Shown in pieces: positions 22,471 to 29,840 of a DNA stretch of 64,000 nucleotides (its first letter is position 1; every line of letters begins with the position of its first letter). The DNA is taken from assembly GCA_017480785.1 (NCBI GenBank), contig JAFURZ010000007.1:62001-126000 (forward strand). The letters run 5' to 3'. A model generated the notes under the pieces. That model was not told the origin of the DNA and made no database searches. It saw only the letters and a list, made by a program, of their open reading frames with translations. The position numbers and the translations under genes are program-made. The DNA comes from Bacteroidales bacterium. Its GTDB lineage: Bacteria > Bacteroidota > Bacteroidia > Bacteroidales > P3.

Positions 22471-24198
22471 ATGAGCAAGAAAAATTTAGGCAGAGTTGGA
22501 TTTGTGGACCGTGGCCCGTGGGCAGCCGGCACCGAGTATTCAAAGTTCGACGTGGTGTCGGTAGCCAACTACGGCTCCTACTATTCCAGAATCAACGAAA
22601 ACACAGGCCACAACCCCGTGGGTGACGCCGTGAACTGGGCCCCTGTTGCCGCTGGCGATTATGCCAAGCAGCAGGGCGACTACGCCAAGCAGCAGGGTGA
22701 CTACGCCCACGGCCAGGCTGAGCAGATAGCCGCCAAAGCCAACACTGCAGACCTGCAGTCGGGCGCCCTGGTGCCCAAAAAGGCAGAGACGGCAGAAAAC
22801 CTCGAGTCGTGGGAGGGTGCCGACCTAATGACCGACGACACCCAGGGCGAGGTTGTTTTCACCACCGGCGGCGACGAGTCGATTGACTCGAGAGTGCCGG
22901 CCGAGTTCGAGATGCTGAGCGCAAAGACCGATTTTGCAGCCACGAGCCTGGTGTGTTCGGGAAAGAACCTGCTGCGCCTGTTGAGCAACAACGGCGTGGC
23001 TGTGGCTGTGGGCGCGGGTTATTATTTCCCGGTACCGGCGCTTGCGTTCGGTACCATCAACACGGCCGAGCAGCCCAACGGGGTGCTGTTTACGGACCAG
23101 AACGGCAACAATCTGCGTCCGACGGTGCGCTTCAAACCGTACAGCGACGGAGTGCCCACGAGCGTGAACGACGGAACCGCCTGCGCCTATACAGACGCAA
23201 CCACCGGTGGGAAGAGCTACCGCTTCTACACCACCAGCAGAGGCGGGTATATGATTGTCAGCGGCATTACGTGGGCGAATACCTGCGCCAGGATTGCCTG
23301 GAGCGGCGTCGGTTTCCCTTATGACACCTTTGTCAGCCCCACGGACGAGAACGATGCCGGCACCATTATCCCGCTGGCGGCCACCATCAATGCCGCCCAT
23401 AGCTTCGGCAAGCTGCTGACGGTTGGCGGAGTGAGCGACCGCATTGAGCGCGAAGACGACACCCACCTGCGCTGGACGACACCCGTGGACAGAGTGCAGC
23501 CCGAGTGGACGAGCACCCTGCAGGAGGACGAGACGACCTATCTCCACACGGCCACCATTGGAGCTATGAAGAGAGGCGGTGCGGCGGAGTTCGAGACGCA
23601 GAACCAGGTGCTGCAGGTCGACGGCAACACAATCAGCTATAGCGACTCCAATGCCACGGCGCTGACTGACTACGTGAAGTACGAGAAGGCGACAGCCGGC
23701 ACCGGGCTGCAGACTGTGAACACCACCAAACCCTCGGTGGAGGACTATGGCATTATTGCCATTGTCGGAGCCACCGGGCAGGCTTACACCACCTTCTCCT
23801 ACGCCCAGGGCATTCCGGACAACCTGCGAGCCATTGCATCGGCCAAGATGCAGGCATATCTGATGGTTGTTGCCGAGGCGCTGGGCGTCCTGTTCTATGA
23901 CGGCGAGACGATGCGCCGAAACCTGCAAGGCGAGAACGGCCAGCGGATAAACCTGGTGCTCGGCGAGGTGGATGCCACGAGCCTGCGCCGTATGGGCTTC
24001 CCGATGGAGATACAGGGCGCCGGGACGCCGAGTGCCGATGTGGTACCGAGCGACTGGGAGAAGCTGTGCCCGGGCGTGGCGTGGACAGGCGTGCCGTTCG
24101 CCCCGGGAATGATGTACTATGACAGCGCGAACAACCATTGGTACAAGGCCAAGCTGGTGCTGACCGGCTCGGTGAACGACTGGGTGCCGCTGTTTTGA
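22471..24198 (+). CDS. tail fibre protein
   Basis: 575 residues. N-terminal module MSKKNLGRVGFVDRGPWAAGTEYSKFDVV is a carbohydrate-binding-like head seen at the start of many tail fibres. YAKQQGDYAKQQGDYA repeats and long beta-rich domains follow. It carries no template-like variable region, so it is probably a constant fibre that supports or works beside the variable protein next to it. Confidence 0.75.
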   Translation: MSKKNLGRVGFVDRGPWAAGTEYSKFDVVSVANYGSYYSRINENTGHNPVGDAVNWAPVAAGDYAKQQGDYAKQQGDYAHGQAEQIAAKANTADLQSGALVPKKAETAENLESWEGADLMTDDTQGEVVFTTGGDESIDSRVPAEFEMLSAKTDFAATSLVCSGKNLLRLLSNNGVAVAVGAGYYFPVPALAFGTINTAEQPNGVLFTDQNGNNLRPTVRFKPYSDGVPTSVNDGTACAYTDATTGGKSYRFYTTSRGGYMIVSGITWANTCARIAWSGVGFPYDTFVSPTDENDAGTIIPLAATINAAHSFGKLLTVGGVSDRIEREDDTHLRWTTPVDRVQPEWTSTLQEDETTYLHTATIGAMKRGGAAEFETQNQVLQVDGNTISYSDSNATALTDYVKYEKATAGTGLQTVNTTKPSVEDYGIIAIVGATGQAYTTFSYAQGIPDNLRAIASAKMQAYLMVVAEALGVLFYDGETMRRNLQGENGQRINLVLGEVDATSLRRMGFPMEIQGAGTPSADVVPSDWEKLCPGVAWTGVPFAPGMMYYDSANNHWYKAKLVLTGSVNDWVPLF

Positions 24199-24225
24199 TG
24201 TCTAACCTTAAAAGCGAGTTAAAGA

Positions 24226-25515
24226 ATGATTAAAACTTATCCAGACCAGAGCGCGTATGCCGCAGCGGGGCTGCCGATGCGCGAAACGAGAGTTGCCAAC
24301 ATTACGGAGGGCAACCTGACCAAGGTGGACGGCGTGAATGTCGAGAAGAATGTGGCCAGATGGGGCGACGCTATCTTTACAGACTCCACCGGCAAAAACC
24401 GCATTATCGACCGCGACACACTGAAGATGTCGCTGATACCGAGCAACTGGACCTATGTGGGCCCGTATCTGTTCCAATGGGACAATGACACGATGACTGT
24501 GTGGAAAGGCAACTACGCCAGCCTGCCGAGCTTGAAGTTTTTGGATGTGTGCCAGTATGCTATCACGGCGATCACCGGCACCTCGCTCAGCATTAACCTC
24601 AGGATGAGCCCCGACTACAGTGTGAACACCGCGGTGACCGTTACGCTGACCTCGGCCGCAATCAGCGCCGCCACCGCCCAGGAGATCAGCCAGGCTGTAG
24701 CAGCCAAAGCCACCGAGGTGGGAGACACGAAGGCGTGGTGGGCCTACCTGGCAGACGCCAACGGCAACAAGGTGGATGATGATGGAACGCAGATTATTAT
24801 CCAGTGCGACACCTGTGTGGACTACCGCTTCTACAACTGCTCTATGACGGGCGGCACCATTGCCCTTTATTCGTGGCGCGATATGCCTGCTACCGACAAC
24901 TATTGGAAGGCCAACGGGCGGCTGACGAACCACCGCGGCCTGATGCACATTGGAGGCGGCGCGAGCTATTGGGCAACCAACGGCCGCACGTTGACCGCCG
25001 CCGTAGCGGTGCACAGCGAGGCCGGCAATACCGACCCGATGAAGAAGTCGGAGTATCTGACCTCTGAATATGCCGCCGCCATCCGAGCCTATTATCCTAC
25101 GTATGAGGACTATCTGCGTGGGGAGTTCGGCGTTATGTGGCCACAGAAAAAAGGCGTTTTCGCGCTGCCTAACGGCAAGGAACTGACCGAGAAATACGGC
25201 CCGATGATGGCCCCAACGAAAGCCGGAGGAACGAAAGCAATGTATCCGGCATTGAACTGGGCCTATCTGCAGGGCGGCCACCTGTGGGACGTGGACGAAG
25301 GCACGTTAATGATGGAAGATGAGCGACTTGCAATCCTAAACGCCACGCAGCAAAAAGCCGGGAAGGTGACGTTGGGAAGCGGCACGCACCGGTGGTTTGC
25401 TGAGAGGTGCAGCGTGTACATCGCTTGGCTCTTCTACGGCACGCACCGCTCCCTCGGCAACTACTACGTGTGCCTCGCGGGTCAGGTCGGGGCGGTCACG
25501 CTTTTGAAAAAATGA
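24226..25515 (+). CDS. DGR variable protein (receptor-binding tip)
   Basis: 429 residues. The last about 42 residues are encoded by the variable repeat (VR, 25380-25505). The C-terminus around it (PALNWAYLQGGHLWDVDE, then GTHRWFAER and GQVGAVTLLKK) fits the C-type-lectin-like fold used by DGR target proteins. Sixteen VR codons differ from the template and each difference changes the amino acid. It is the last structural gene, where a tail tip that meets host receptors is expected. A hairpin follows the stop by 16 bases. Confidence 0.9.
   Translation: MIKTYPDQSAYAAAGLPMRETRVANITEGNLTKVDGVNVEKNVARWGDAIFTDSTGKNRIIDRDTLKMSLIPSNWTYVGPYLFQWDNDTMTVWKGNYASLPSLKFLDVCQYAITAITGTSLSINLRMSPDYSVNTAVTVTLTSAAISAATAQEISQAVAAKATEVGDTKAWWAYLADANGNKVDDDGTQIIIQCDTCVDYRFYNCSMTGGTIALYSWRDMPATDNYWKANGRLTNHRGLMHIGGGASYWATNGRTLTAAVAVHSEAGNTDPMKKSEYLTSEYAAAIRAYYPTYEDYLRGEFGVMWPQKKGVFALPNGKELTEKYGPMMAPTKAGGTKAMYPALNWAYLQGGHLWDVDEGTLMMEDERLAILNATQQKAGKVTLGSGTHRWFAERCSVYIAWLFYGTHRSLGNYYVCLAGQVGAVTLLKK
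25380..25505 (+). repeat. DGR variable repeat (VR)
   Basis: Aligned without gaps to the template at 26174-26299: 21 differences, all at template adenines, none at C, G or T. The 3' part TCAGGTCGGGGCGGTCACG is identical in both copies and probably holds the initiation-of-mutagenic-homing site. VR ends 8 bases before the stop codon. Confidence 0.96.
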
Positions 25516-25531
25516 TTAAAAATTAAACAGT

Positions 25532-25560
25532 CCACTTGCATCCCGTGAGGGTGCAAGTGG
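25532..25560 (+). promoter_or_regulatory. hairpin downstream of VR
   Basis: CCACTTGCA pairs with TGCAAGTGG. A bulged T separates this from CCC/GGG around a GTGA tetraloop. It lies 27 bases after VR. Hairpin or cruciform structures just behind VR increase homing in the known Bordetella phage DGR, so this is a likely target-recognition element. Confidence 0.7.
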
Positions 25561-25570
25561 CGTTAAAAAA

Positions 25571-25624
25571 ATGCTTGATTACAGTAAGTTCAAAGACTAC
25601 GGCGAGTACCTGGACTATTGCTAG
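25571..25624 (+). other. 17-codon frame ending in UAG, in frame with avd
   Basis: ATG at 25571 encodes MLDYSKFKDYGEYLDYC and stops at TAG (25622-25624). The frame then runs on through GAGGAGCAATACAACAAG into avd with no further stop. The TAG overlaps an AGGAGGAG sequence that could serve avd. It could be a leader peptide, a suppressed stop or the disabled natural start of avd. Confidence 0.5.
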
Positions 25625-25642
25625 GAGGAGCAATACAACAAG

Positions 25643-26125
25643 GTGATGGCCGCACGAAAAAAGGAAGAAAAGGAAAAAAGGATGAAAACCAGAGGAAACA
25701 AGGCGAAACGAGACAAAGACAGTATCTTGGCCGACACCAAGAATTTGCTCAAAATTCTGCATCCGATAATTCAGCCGATGCCCAAGGTTGAACGCATCGA
25801 GGGTGCACCGGTGGAGATGAAGAATGCCTGCTACAATATTATCCGGTATTTCAACCAGGCCAAAGAGTGCCAGGAGGTGCGCCAGGAGAATATCCGCAGG
25901 ATGTTTGGCGAGTTCGGTGTGCTGCTGGCAGCCTTTGAACTCTGTATCAGCTATGGCTTGATAAAGGAGCACGACAGACTGGCAATAGCCGTGCAATTGG
26001 AACGGATTGAGGAAGGAGTTAGGAAATGGCGCAACGCAACGCGGTCGCCTAAGAGTCAGGACCAGCAGACGGTCACGGGCGAGGAAATGATGCCTGCAGA
26101 AGCTGCTGGCAGTTACGAAGGGTAA
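25643..26125 (+). CDS. avd: DGR accessory variability determinant (Avd)
   Basis: About 159 residues from ATG 25646 (a GTG lies just before). The start is lysine/glutamate-rich. Residues 35-140 show four helices with the features of the Avd bundle: ADTKNLLKILHPIIQPMPKVERIEGAPVEM, ACYNIIRYFNQAKECQ, VLLAAFELCISYGLIKE. Avd forms a positively charged pentameric barrel that binds the reverse transcriptase and template RNA. Position between VR and TR is the usual one. Confidence 0.88.
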   Translation: MMAARKKEEKEKRMKTRGNKAKRDKDSILADTKNLLKILHPIIQPMPKVERIEGAPVEMKNACYNIIRYFNQAKECQEVRQENIRRMFGEFGVLLAAFELCISYGLIKEHDRLAIAVQLERIEEGVRKWRNATRSPKSQDQQTVTGEEMMPAEAAGSYEG

Positions 26126-26173
26126 AAGGGAGTGCTACTATCATTTATAGTATTCAGACTAATGCGCTCGGAC

Positions 26174-26299
26174 CGGCACGAACCGGTGGTTTGCTGAGAG
26201 GTACAACGTGAACAACGCTTGGATCTTCAACGGCACGAACCGCTACCTCAACAACAACAACGTGAACAACGCGAATCAGGTCGGGGCGGTCACGAATTT
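26174..26299 (+). ncRNA. DGR template repeat (TR) and template RNA
   Basis: 126 bases, no reading frame of its own. Read in VR frame it has 14 AAC/AAT codons, so nearly every mutagenised site starts from Asn, the codon that can change to the widest set without stops. The template RNA probably extends through the flanks (26126-26323), which form the rest of the gap between avd and the reverse transcriptase. Confidence 0.95.
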
Positions 26300-26323
26300 A
26301 CCAATAAGTATATTATACGCTAA

Positions 26324-27550
26324 ATGACTGAAGAAGAGTTTTTCTCATTTTTAATCGACATAATGTTTGAAGCACGCAAAAACAAGCGCTTCGGACGGGA
26401 CTGGGCCGAGTTTGAGCGCCGATGGGCGCCGCTCCTCGTCGTAATGATGTGGGAGATGTATGAGAAAACCTATCGTGTTGACCATAACTACTCCTTTCTC
26501 ACCTCCGTGCCAAAGTGGCGCGAGATATTTGCCACCATTGCGCAAGGCCGTATGACGGACCTGGTTGTCTGCAGTCCACTGTCCCCATATATCGAGGCGA
26601 AGCTACACCCGCGGACCTTCAACAACAGGAAAAAGAAGGGTGCCACGGCGGCCATAGACCAGACGATAGAGGACATTTGCGAGGTGACACAGGGGTACAC
26701 CAAACCCGCAAGGGTTATTAAGTGGGACTTAAAAGGTTGTTTTCCCAACGCATTGTGTGACTATATCGAGCGGTGCTACTACGAAGTGATTGACGAGAAT
26801 GCCGACGACCTGATGCGGCGTTTCGGGCCCGAGATGCCCGGTTTCTTAAAATGGCTTGCAATGGTGTCGGTCCATTGCTACCCGGCACAACACTGCGAGC
26901 TGAGGACTCCAAAAATATTGTGGGAAGAGCATATTGAACCATCAAAATCTCTGTTTAACGCCGAGCCGGGAGTGGGTGTACCTATCGGCCGCCAGATATC
27001 ACAGACGGGTATGGGTTTGTATATGAACCCGGAGGTGATATGGTTAAACGAAGAGTGCGGTATCCGCTCGACGCTATTTATGGACGACTGTCTTATGGTC
27101 GTGCCGGAGGAAATGCACGAGTATGCGCTTGGTTTATTCCCGGTGTTGAGAGAACGCCTCGCAGCCAAAGGGATGCGGCTAAACGAAAAGAAGTTTTACG
27201 ACCAGCCATATCAGCACGGCTACGAGTTCCTTGGCAGTCATATAAAACCCTACCGCCTCCATATAAACAACCCAACCTATGGCAGGGCTATGGAGAGGGT
27301 GACGGAGTATAACCAAGAGCGGGAGAAGTATGCGTATATCGACCGATTTATGTCGTCGATCAACAGTTACCTGGGCCTAATGAAGACGCGCACGGACTAC
27401 CGGCGTCTCGAGCACCTTGTGGAGAGTATTGCCACCGAGTGGTGGGAATACTTTGATTATGACCAGCAGCGGCGCTGTATTAACTGCAAGCCGGAATACT
27501 CAATAAAGAGTAGATTAAACAACAAGTATCATTTACGTTTAAAAAAGTAA
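26324..27550 (+). CDS. DGR reverse transcriptase
   Basis: 408 residues. Motif A-like VIKWDLKGCFPNA holds one catalytic Asp, and FMDDCLMV is the active-site motif with the other two, with Phe replacing the usual Tyr of YxDD. The DGR-type GVPIGRQISQ (for the GxxxSQ motif) and a C-terminal thumb with GYEFLGSHIKPYRLHINN are present. It copies TR RNA with errors at A and makes the cDNA that replaces VR. No other RT-associated domain is fused. Confidence 0.94.
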   Translation: MTEEEFFSFLIDIMFEARKNKRFGRDWAEFERRWAPLLVVMMWEMYEKTYRVDHNYSFLTSVPKWREIFATIAQGRMTDLVVCSPLSPYIEAKLHPRTFNNRKKKGATAAIDQTIEDICEVTQGYTKPARVIKWDLKGCFPNALCDYIERCYYEVIDENADDLMRRFGPEMPGFLKWLAMVSVHCYPAQHCELRTPKILWEEHIEPSKSLFNAEPGVGVPIGRQISQTGMGLYMNPEVIWLNEECGIRSTLFMDDCLMVVPEEMHEYALGLFPVLRERLAAKGMRLNEKKFYDQPYQHGYEFLGSHIKPYRLHINNPTYGRAMERVTEYNQEREKYAYIDRFMSSINSYLGLMKTRTDYRRLEHLVESIATEWWEYFDYDQQRRCINCKPEYSIKSRLNNKYHLRLKK

Positions 27551-27555
27551 GAATT

Positions 27556-27810
27556 ATGACAAAGATTGAGATCCAGGAGCTCGTGAACGAGCAACAGAGC
27601 ATCATTGCCGATCGAGAGGCAAAACTGAAGGCTACCGACTATGTCGCCCTTAAAATTGCCGAGGGGAAAGCCACAAAAACACAGTATGCGGACACGCTCG
27701 CACAACGCCAGCAGTGGCGTGACGAGATAAACGCCGCACAGGCGGAGATTGAGCGCCTTCAGGCAATGGAGCCAGAAGAGCCGGAGGACAGAGAGGAGGT
27801 GGAAGCGTGA
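27556..27810 (+). CDS. small coiled-coil phage protein (84 aa)
   Basis: Predicted all-helical: IEIQELVNEQQSIIADREAKLKAT and QRQQWRDEINAAQAEIERLQ, with an acidic end. It starts 5 bases after the RT stop and its stop overlaps the methyltransferase start (GTGA). No domain recognised. Confidence 0.55.
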   Translation: MTKIEIQELVNEQQSIIADREAKLKATDYVALKIAEGKATKTQYADTLAQRQQWRDEINAAQAEIERLQAMEPEEPEDREEVEA

Positions 27811-28622
27811 AAAAGTACACAGGTGCACCCTTGCCTTTCCAGGGACAGAAGAGAAGGTTTGTCCACCAGCTCGAGGAGCTGGCCGTCCGCCTCGGGGGGG
27901 GGGGGGCTACATTTGTAGACCTCTTCGGCGGCAGTGGCTTGGTGAGCCACGTCCTTAAATACACGTGTCCGCACTGCCGGGTGGTGTATAACGACTACGA
28001 CCACTACAGCGAGCGCCTGGCAAACGTCGGACGCACCAACGAGATGCTGCGCGCCTTGCGGCCTATCGTGTCCGGCGTGACGCGTACACGGCGCATAGAC
28101 GAGCCCGTGAGGTCGCAGGTGGTGGCTGAGGTGGAGCGATGGGCCAAGAGCGGATACGTGGACTGGTTTTCACTTTCGAGCAATCTGCTGTTCACAATGA
28201 ACTACGCACACAGCCTCGAGGAGTTCGCCGGACAGACGCTATACAACCGGATACGCCAGGACGACTATAATGTGGAGGGGTATCTGGAGGGTGTAGAGGT
28301 GGTGTCGATGGACTACCGCCAGCTCTTTGATCAGTTCCGGCTGGTGTCCGATGTGGTTTTTGTGCTCGATCCGCCGTATTTATCGACGGATTGCGGTATG
28401 TACAAGAGCGACAGCTATTGGCGGCTGACGGATTATTTGGACGTTTTGAAGTGCCTGCAGGGGACGCGCTTTGTTTATTTCACAAGCTCGAAGAGTGCCA
28501 TCATTGAGCTGGCTGATTGGATGGGCCGGAACCAGGCCATCGGCAACCCGTTCGATGGTGCCAAAGTCGTCGGTGGCATTGCTCTAAACTATGACGATAT
28601 AATGCTTGTCAAAGCCATTTGA
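27807..28622 (+). CDS. D12-class DNA adenine N6-methyltransferase with in-frame G13 run
   Basis: 271 residues, GTG start overlapping the previous stop. Family motifs: PFQGQKRRF near the N-terminus, FVDLFGGSGLVSHVL (SAM binding, motif I), and VLDPPYLST (catalytic DPPY, motif IV). It methylates adenine, probably to protect phage DNA or regulate expression. Bases 27894-27906 are 13 consecutive G that encode RLGGGGAT just before motif I. The gene is in frame with 13 G. Adding or losing one G would truncate it, so it is a candidate phase-variable gene. Confidence 0.9.
   Translation: MKKYTGAPLPFQGQKRRFVHQLEELAVRLGGGGATFVDLFGGSGLVSHVLKYTCPHCRVVYNDYDHYSERLANVGRTNEMLRALRPIVSGVTRTRRIDEPVRSQVVAEVERWAKSGYVDWFSLSSNLLFTMNYAHSLEEFAGQTLYNRIRQDDYNVEGYLEGVEVVSMDYRQLFDQFRLVSDVVFVLDPPYLSTDCGMYKSDSYWRLTDYLDVLKCLQGTRFVYFTSSKSAIIELADWMGRNQAIGNPFDGAKVVGGIALNYDDIMLVKAI
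27894..27906 (+). repeat. poly-G tract (13 G) inside methyltransferase gene
   Basis: Runs of this length are prone to slipped-strand mispairing. The tract falls within the first 15% of the coding sequence, so any change of length other than a multiple of three removes the whole catalytic part. Run length from assembly alone can be off by one. Confidence 0.9.
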
Positions 28623-28646
28623 ACAGTAGTTAAACGGCAATTAAAA

Positions 28647-28680
28647 AGGCGTTGCGGTTGATTTGCAACGCCTTTTTTTT
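28647..28680 (+). terminator. terminator after the last phage gene
   Basis: AGGCGTTGC pairs with GCAACGCCT around GGTTGATTT, followed by seven further T. It ends the late operon. Confidence 0.9.
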
Positions 28681-28685
28681 GTGCG

Positions 28686-28742
28686 ATTTTGGGGACGTTT
28701 TTATTTCAGAATTGGAGACGATTTAATAAAAATTTGGGGACA
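28686..28742 (+). mobile_element. right end of the Mu-like prophage with three repeats
   Basis: Three related elements, TTTGGGGACG, ATTGGAGACG and TTTGGGGACA, with cores starting at 28689, 28712 and 28734, so 22-23 bases apart. Transposase-binding sites of Mu-type ends have this spacing. The last one ends in ...GGGGACA; read inward the end is TGTCCCC, as expected for a TG...CA boundary. The left end is outside the window. Confidence 0.65.
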
Positions 28743-28837
28743 TTCCAAAGCGGCGATTATAAAACAACTGCCGATGAAGCATAGCGCATAGATTAGTATG
28801 CACATCATAGAATAGAAAAAAGCGAAGTAGCTTATCT

Positions 28838-28961
28838 GGTATTCCTGAACTTCGACAACTCAAGAATACAAGTCCAGATGAAAGCGACCGAGCCGCGCGT
28901 TCAGCGTGGAATTGCTCGTAATAGTTGGACTTGTATAGGTAGTCGAAGACCTGGGAATACC
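28838..28961 (+). ncRNA. candidate structured RNA (nested helices)
   Basis: Perfect nested pairings: 28838-28845 with 28954-28961 (8 bp), 28850-28856 with 28942-28948 (7 bp), 28866-28876 with 28926-28936 (11 bp) and 28889-28893 with 28914-28918 (5 bp). A 124-base rod with internal loops results, just outside the phage end. It resembles no RNA family I can name. A partial second copy of the inner ATGAAAGCGA segment follows at 28963. Confidence 0.5.
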
Positions 28962-29045
28962 AATGAAAGCGAATGGTACCACGCTCTTTTTATGTGCATA
29001 TTGTTTCGGTACTATTTACAATTACAAATCAAAAAAAACATACAT

Positions 29046-29459
29046 ATGGCAAAGCATATCATCAAAGACAAGGACGGTCATTACATTGAACTCAGCGATG
29101 AGGAATACAAAAGTCGCAAAAGAAGAAATGGCTGCTTAGGTATTATAGGCCTTGGCGTCATGGCTCTTATTGCCACAATTGGTGGTGGCGACAATGATAG
29201 TAAGAAAGATGAGGGCAATCATTCTGCATCATCTGTAAAGAAAGAAGTAAAAGCAATCGACAAATCCGCCTCAATTCAACAAGAGAATAAGACAGCCACA
29301 GCGACAATTGATTTTACTGGATACAATAGCGTCATTAAGGACGATGATGAATCTGCAGAAAACACCACTTGGCAGAACGATAATTATGAGACAGACTATC
29401 ATATCATTGAATCCGATAATGAAGAAGAACCTCCCAGTACCCTTTCAAATGAACTGTAA
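29046..29459 (+). CDS. small membrane protein, unknown (137 aa)
   Basis: ATG at 29046 follows an A-rich leader (AAATCAAAAAAAACATACAT). Residues 1-30 are polar (MAKHIIKDKDGHYIELSDEEYKSRKRRN). One span follows (CLGIIGLGVMALIATIG), then a long Ser/Asp/Glu tail. The DNA is much richer in A+T than its surroundings, which suggests later arrival. A longer in-frame extension upstream crosses the structured RNA and is not preferred. Confidence 0.6.
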   Translation: MAKHIIKDKDGHYIELSDEEYKSRKRRNGCLGIIGLGVMALIATIGGGDNDSKKDEGNHSASSVKKEVKAIDKSASIQQENKTATATIDFTGYNSVIKDDDESAENTTWQNDNYETDYHIIESDNEEEPPSTLSNEL

Positions 29460-29555
29460 TCATCCGAAGAGCGACATCTGGCGGACGCCCTGCTGGCAGT
29501 AGTACTGGTAGGGGCAGGCGTAGGGTTCGAGGCAATGCCGACCCGTTGGGGTGTC
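29460..29555 (-). pseudogene. fragment: 3' end of a nuclease gene, copy of 31718 region
   Basis: Minus strand encodes HCLEPYACPYQYYCQQGVRQ then MSLFG-stop, nearly identical to the C-terminus of the nuclease at 31718-32374. The match runs over about 88 bases from 29466 with only a handful of changes, in the same orientation. The rest of the gene is absent. It marks an old duplication or insertion next to the prophage. Confidence 0.8.
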
Positions 29556-29636
29556 CGCTTCCTTTGTATCCTGGATAAAAATTGTCCCTCCACAATTGCC
29601 ATATCCTTAGGGTTTTCGACTACAGTTCAACTTGAG

Positions 29637-29702
29637 TTTTACGGTAGTATTACGCTTTTTCTAAAAGAACAGTAAAAGAACAACCGTAATACTACCGTAA
29701 AA
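29637..29702. repeat. palindromic element, ACGGTAGTATTACG family, short copy
   Basis: 18-bp perfect arms, TTTTACGGTAGTATTACG and its complement, around a 30-base loop that contains CTAAAAGAACAGTAAAAGAA. Same arm sequence as the larger elements at 55242 and 61546; the loop is shared instead with the palindrome at 42877. Confidence 0.85.
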
Positions 29703-29802
29703 ATGGCAGAGGGCACGGGGCGCGGAGAGGGGTGAAATACGGCCTCCCAGAGGGTTGTGCCACAGCGATTCATGATGCGGATATACTGACAGGTACATGT
29801 GT

Positions 29803-29836
29803 TTTGTCCGTCAATAAAAAAAAAGTCGTATCTTTG
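29803..29836 (+). promoter_or_regulatory. promoter of the glycosyltransferase gene
   Basis: TTTG at 29803 and TATCTTTG at 29829-29836 (22 bp apart), only 5 bases from the ATG. The mRNA must be almost leaderless. Confidence 0.7.
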
Positions 29837-29840
29837 CACC

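Noticed and set aside
25571-26125. Phage-wide recoding of UAG as an amino acid
   Set aside because: Several phage genes end in TAG at sensible places (1722, 1837, 13554), so the amber codon before avd is a local feature.
27807-28622. Mu Mom-type modification gene
   Set aside because: The motifs (DPPY, FGGSG) belong to D12-class adenine methyltransferases, not to Mom.
24-28742. Second VR or second DGR target
   Set aside because: The motif CGGTGGTTTGCTGAGAGG occurs only in the TR and in the one VR.
28838-28961. Retron-type non-coding RNA
   Set aside because: No reverse transcriptase stands next to it in the right order; the only RT is the DGR enzyme, with its own template.
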